Source: Eublepharis macularius
Lineage: Eukaryota > Chordata > Lepidosauria > Squamata > Eublepharidae
Reading direction: 5' to 3'
Length of the DNA: 64,000 nt
Assembly (NCBI RefSeq): GCF_028583425.1
Contig: NC_072797.1
Coordinates: forward strand, 25,454,001 to 25,518,000
In this document: in pieces, positions 53,701-59,700 of the stretch
How positions within the stretch are numbered: position 1 is the stretch's first letter
How the letters are laid out: each line of letters opens with the position of its first letter
Notes under the pieces: generated by a model
The model's input: the letters and a program-made list of their open reading frames with translations, nothing else
What the model was told of the DNA's origin: nothing
Database searches by the model: none
Position numbers and translations under genes: made by a program

Positions 53701-56700
53701 CCTGACCTAGATGGCCCAAGTCATGGAGGAGGCTTGAAAATCAACAAACAGCACCATCAACGGCTATGAAATTCAGGAAGTACAGAGGGAAATGTAAATA
53801 CGTAAAATTCAAATCTAATCGGGAAGAAATACATTGACCCTTATGCTAACCTCTTGATACAAAGGGAACGGCAGGTTTGCTTAAGATAGTTATGATTATT
53901 GGGAAATAAAATTCCTAAGTCTTAGTGTGATTTTCCTATCTGTTTAAATACTTGGAAAAGCTGAGAAGGGACACGGGCGGCCAGTGAGGAGCACAGAGTG
54001 TGGCTGGGACCACTCTGAAACTTTTAGCTGTCGTGGATTCGTAGCATTTTCGCGGACCTAGCTGGATTCCAAATACTTGAGGAGAGCTGCTTAGCGTAGT
54101 GGTTAAGTGGTTGCATGGTGAATCAGCACTCTGGTGGTTTGACTCCCACTACTGCCATGAGCTCTGCAGGTGGCCTGGGGTAAGCCACTCCGCTCAACCC
54201 CAGCAACCCAGCTATATTGTAGGGATAACAATAACACTGACTTTGTTCACTGATTTGGATGGGCAACAATCTGTGCAGAAGGGCAGTATATAAGCCCACT
54301 ATTATTATTGAAGACCTACCCTCAACTGGGCTTGATTGCCGTTGCCATCCCAGGACATAAATACCTACTGGTTGCATTGTGTGCAGTGCCTGACCCATTG
54401 TAAGATAATTCCTTCTCCTCCCTGGCATTATGCAGGAGTCATCGATGGAGGCTGGAGCTGCTGGTCTTCTTGGAGTCCTTGTACAGGTGGAAGGAAATCA
54501 AGAAGCAGAAGGTGCAATAATCCTTATCCCAGTGGCGGCGGAAGGTCTTGCATTGGAGAAGCAACTGAAAACCGTCAGTGCGAAGACGACGAGTTGCAAC
54601 ATTTTCGGTAAGAGGCTGCGCTAAGAGGAAATTTTAAAACATTATAGGTCCTCGACCCATCAGATTACAAATGGTTTCATGTTAGTAAATTGTATTCAAA
54701 ACCTTTAACAATGCTCACCTTATTGCTTCAAAGACCAAAATGGACGCTGAACTAAATACTTGTTTGGAGATTTTATATTCAGCTGGATTCAACTAACGTT
54801 CTTCCCTAACCAGCATATTAAGTCTGCATGGTAATTTGATTTAGTTAAAACTGAGAAGATTTCTCACTACAATTGCAACACAATAAAAAACAAAATGTGA
54901 AAGGTTTCAAACAAAAATTTGGAGATCTCTCTTTCTCTCTTTTTAATTTGTATTGTGAAGTTGGTTTAGTTTTTACAGTGCAATCCTAAATAGAGTCACA
55001 CCCTTTTATGTCAGTTGAAGTCAGTGAGCTTAGAAGGGCATTCATTGGATCATACTGTTAAGGCACCACATAATAACAACAGCAACAACAATAACAATAA
55101 CAGTGCGCTTATATACTGCCCTTCCACACAAATTAATGCCCCGCTCAGAGCAGTGAAGAAAGTCTGTTTTGTTATTATTCCCACAATACAGTTGGGATGC
55201 TGGGGCTGGCTTACCTAAGGCCACCTGCTGAGCTCATGACAATAGCAATTGGGGAGAGATTAAATTCTGCCATTAAGGGCATAGAAGTGCTTGCATGGAT
55301 TCAGGCTTCTAGTTTTGATTTTATTTGTTCTTCTAGATTATCAATACACTTCTTGATAAAAACTCTATGGATAGAAGGATTTCCATCCACGCAGTGTGCC
55401 CTTTCTGCCTCCCCCCTCCTGCTGCAACCCCAAATGCCCCTGGAAATGCCACTTGTGCAGGTGCCAGGGGATCCCCAAGAAGGGCTCATGTAGTGTTTCC
55501 AGTTTCTGGTTGGAAATTCCTGGGGATTTGGAGGTGGAGATTTGGATGTGAGGTTTGGTAAGGGGAGAGGCCTCAGCATGGTATAATGCCAAAGAGTCCA
55601 CCCTCCAAAGTAGCTATAGTCTCCAGGGCAACTGATCTCTGTAGTCTGGAGATCAATTGTAATTCTGGGAGATCTCTGGGCCCCACGTGGAGACTGGCGA
55701 ACCTAGACTCAATGTGGCACACAGCTCCTGGCCTCTCTGTTGGGTATTTCTTCCTCTCCAGATGACCTGGTTGAAATGTAATGGTCTAAGGGAACAGACC
55801 TCCCTGAGAAGTGAGGCTTTGTGAAATGAACAGTAACAAATCTCATGAACACTGGAGAAAAAGATTTATTAACCACGATCTTTTAAAATGTTTTGCTGTA
55901 TAGTTCAATAGAACCCCACTGCTTTGATGTGTCTGCATTTGGTACAGAATCCTGCCCAACGCCGCCTCTTTTGGAAAACGGATATGTTCAAGTAAGTGAA
56001 ACAGAAAAGAACGATTCCCTTAGTGTCTCCTATGTGTATGGCTTGCTTTACTCCAAAAATACGAACAGTATACTACTAATATTTACTCAGTAGTACAGTT
56101 TTAGTATCACTTCTGTGTTGTATTATCTTGAAACCAAACTTTCTAACTTTCTTCTTTTTGGGATTGTATCTTGCTTCCTCCCCCCGCCCCTAAAATACGA
56201 AGCCTTATAAAAATGATAACCCATTAAAATCATTTTTAAAGTATGGATTTTATATAACATGTAAACATAATGCAAATTCTGTGCCCTGGAAAACCAAATC
56301 CTTCTCTCAGTAAAATAACCTCGCAGATTAAGGAAAGAAAAGAGCGTAGCGCAATTGCTTCACAAATCCAATTAAAAGACATTGTGGTAATATGCATGTG
56401 TATTTATCCTCTTTTCTTTGGGATTTCTTTCCCACTCATTGATTCCCAAGTCTCTTTCGTTTTAGGATGCAGATTCGTCTTATCCTGTGGGTAAAAGCAT
56501 CGTTTACTCGTGCAATGATGGGTATGCCCTTGTAGGAAATTCTGTTGCTACATGCAGTGAAGGGTTCAAATGGATCATGGGACAAATGGAATGCCAGAGT
56601 AAGTTTCTATAAATCTAGCTGTTGAGTACAACTCACCATTTACCAGAAAAAGATGTGCCTGTTGGAATTTCTGACTGCCGTGTGTGTGTGTGTGTGTGTG

Positions 56701-59700
56701 TTTGTTTATATTCCGCCTTTCTCACTGAGACTCAAGGCAAATTACATAGTGTGAGATTAGTACAATCAGTGGCAAGCACAAGGGTAGGCATTTCCCTACA
56801 GTGTCAAGAACGTTTCCATAAACAATGTCGTAGGGTAAATGAATACAAGTTTACAAAGACAGAGCATTAGCAAGGATCCAATGTGGGGCTGAAGAATTGC
56901 TGAAACAGAACATGATCAATTCTAGGACTTACATTAAACAACATGAAGCACAGGTAGTGTATAGGAGTACATATTTAAAGATAATATGTATGACAACATA
57001 GTGGTGAAGTCTATGGCTAGTGGTATTGTTTACTCTAATTATAGTTAGGATGATTCCTCTACAGCCTTTGGTGGGTGAGGGACAAGCACAGCCCTTGACT
57101 TAGAAAAACCTAAAACCATCCAGAGAGTAGAGAAACTTATATAGTAATAGAAACTTACTTTTTTGCTTACTTCTCTTTATTATTTCTTAGAAACGGCTTG
57201 CATATTACCTGAGCTGGAAGGAGGATTGAGGAGGGATCCAGTGAAACGTTTGTATGAAATCGGAGAGAAAGTCCAACTATCATGCCCAGAGGACATGCAG
57301 CTGGAGGGGGCAGGGCTCCTCTTGTGCCAGCCTAGTCTGAAATGGTCTCCTGACCCTGACAACAGCCAGTGCAGGAGAAGAGGTAGGACCCATTATGATT
57401 CTTTGATGTGAATAGAGATACTTTGGTTTGAATTCTTTGGTCTCCCTGCAGTTACTAGTCATTTTTTTATTGCTGTTCCACTGAGAAGTTCAGAGCAGAA
57501 CCGGAGCAGCTTCCTACCCAAGCAGAGACCGTGCAGAGGCCTACTTAAGTGTGCCACAAGGATATTGTTTCCCAAACTGTGGGCTGGGACCCAAAGTGGG
57601 TTGCAAAGCCTCTGAAAGTAGATCACAGGCCAGCCGTACCTAATGGCGGCTTCTGCCCTTTGCACCCTTCTCCTTCTCTCTTCTTTCCTGCCAACTTCTC
57701 ACATTCTCACTCCTTTATTACTGCTAGTTGTTAAATTCAACTGAAGGTCCCTGATGCTGACCATATGAGGGAGAAGATCATCAAGGCACCTAGTCGAAAA
57801 AGACAATACCAGGGAAGGGGAGGGTTATAAAACTAAGAAAAACTGTGTGTCTTAAAAACAAATTAAAATGGGGGTACTGGGTTAACTGTCTTTTTGAGAG
57901 GTTTGAAAGGTAAACATAGACGTAACTGGCCTTTCTCAGGCAGGACATGGTGAAAGGAGTCAATCGGTTCTGCAGCGTCTTGCTGTAAACTAGAAAGAAG
58001 AGAGCCCTGCTTTCGCAGGGGAGTACAACGTGGGAGACAGAAAATTAATTTTGGGCATTTCAGGTGGGATTAGTCAGGCCTAGGAGTTGACTTAAAAGCA
58101 ATAAACATGCCAGGCATCAAAGTTTGATCGGGCTTTCAAGGAGCAGAAGAACTGTGCTGTACACTGATCACACATTTTTCTTTAATCTTCCATATCCCCC
58201 CCCCCCCAAAAGCATACAAGAAATGTTTGGAGGAAAGGGCAACTTTCGAGCCCTTCTGAAGCACAAATCCAGCTAACATGGATGTTTTAAGGGCTATCAA
58301 GCATACTGATTCACTACACCCAATGCCCCTAGCATAAGTCTGTGAGAAAAGTCCTGATGCATCAGATTAGTCGTCTGCCTAGGCCAGCAATCTGTTTCTT
58401 CCAGTTGCCAGTTAATGCCTCTGGGAGAACCATAAAAGCAAAATAAGGACAAGAGATTCCTTTACCCTTTACTACGGTTTTCAGAGGTGCACTGCCTTGG
58501 AACCTCAAGGTTTTCCTTTGTCATCGCTGTTAAAATCTAATGATAGACTTATAGTCCGCCTTTCTCACTGAGACTCAAGGGGGATTACATAGTGTGAGAT
58601 TAGTACAATCAGTGGCAAGCACAAGGGCAGGCATTTCCATACAGTGTCAAGAACGTGACACTGTATCCTAAGTGGATCCTAAGTAGAATTATGCTCTTCC
58701 AAGCCCATTGACTTCAGTGGATTTTGAAGGTTGAAAATCTGTTTAGGATTGCTCTGCTGTTCTCCTTTTAAAGCCATTTAAACAAATAACTTAATTCCAT
58801 AATTCCATAAATTAATACACTGCATGAAGAAATACTTCCCTTTGTCTATTGCCTATTAACTTCCTTTGCTTACCTCCCTCCCCTCCAAATCTCATATTAT
58901 AGGAGAGGAAGAAAAAAATTCTCTCCATTCTTTCCCACACAGTGCATAACTTTAGCAGCCCTCCCATAATCTTCTTTCCTAAACTAAAAGCCGCCTAATT
59001 TAGCCTGTCCTTGTTGGGAAGGTGCTCCAGTTCTTCGGTTATTTTAATTATCCCTTTATGCACCTTTTCTATGATACACTCTTTGAGATGGGATGATCAG
59101 AACTGTACATAGTATTCTTGCCATGAAATCCTAAGCAGGGTTATTCCAGTCTAAGACCATTGATTTCAGCATTACAAAACTGGCCAGATTGTTTTCAGTC
59201 CGGTTCCCAATAATTCGCAGCGGGGGAATGTTCCCTTTTTCACTGCTGCTGTACACAGACTTGACATGTTCCTGAAGTGTTAGGTAGTGCAGTTTGTCAT
59301 TTTTATGTTGTGGTTTATTGGTTTTGTCTTGCTTTCTGCATCACCCTTGAATAGCAATGAAAGACTCCTCAGAGATTCGGCAGCAGGTTTCTGCATTGCT
59401 TCCCAGTCTAGTTTCAGCCCTGGTCCCGGTTTAATGTCTGTGGCTCAGAAATTAAATACTGCTTTGGTCCTTGATGAATGCTGGCTGAAAGTGCTGCTGT
59501 GAATAGCTTCCTCATGAGATGATTGTGGCAGATGTGGTGGGAGGACCGCTGCCTTCACTTTTCTACCCCCTTCTAGATTTTGTGTTCCTTCTTTCATCCC
59601 AGGGCCCCGTGTGGATACCGAACCAACACAGCCTGAATGCCAGCCATGGGAGAAGGTTCAGCAGACAAGCTGTGTGTGCAAGATCCCCAACGAGTGTGGG

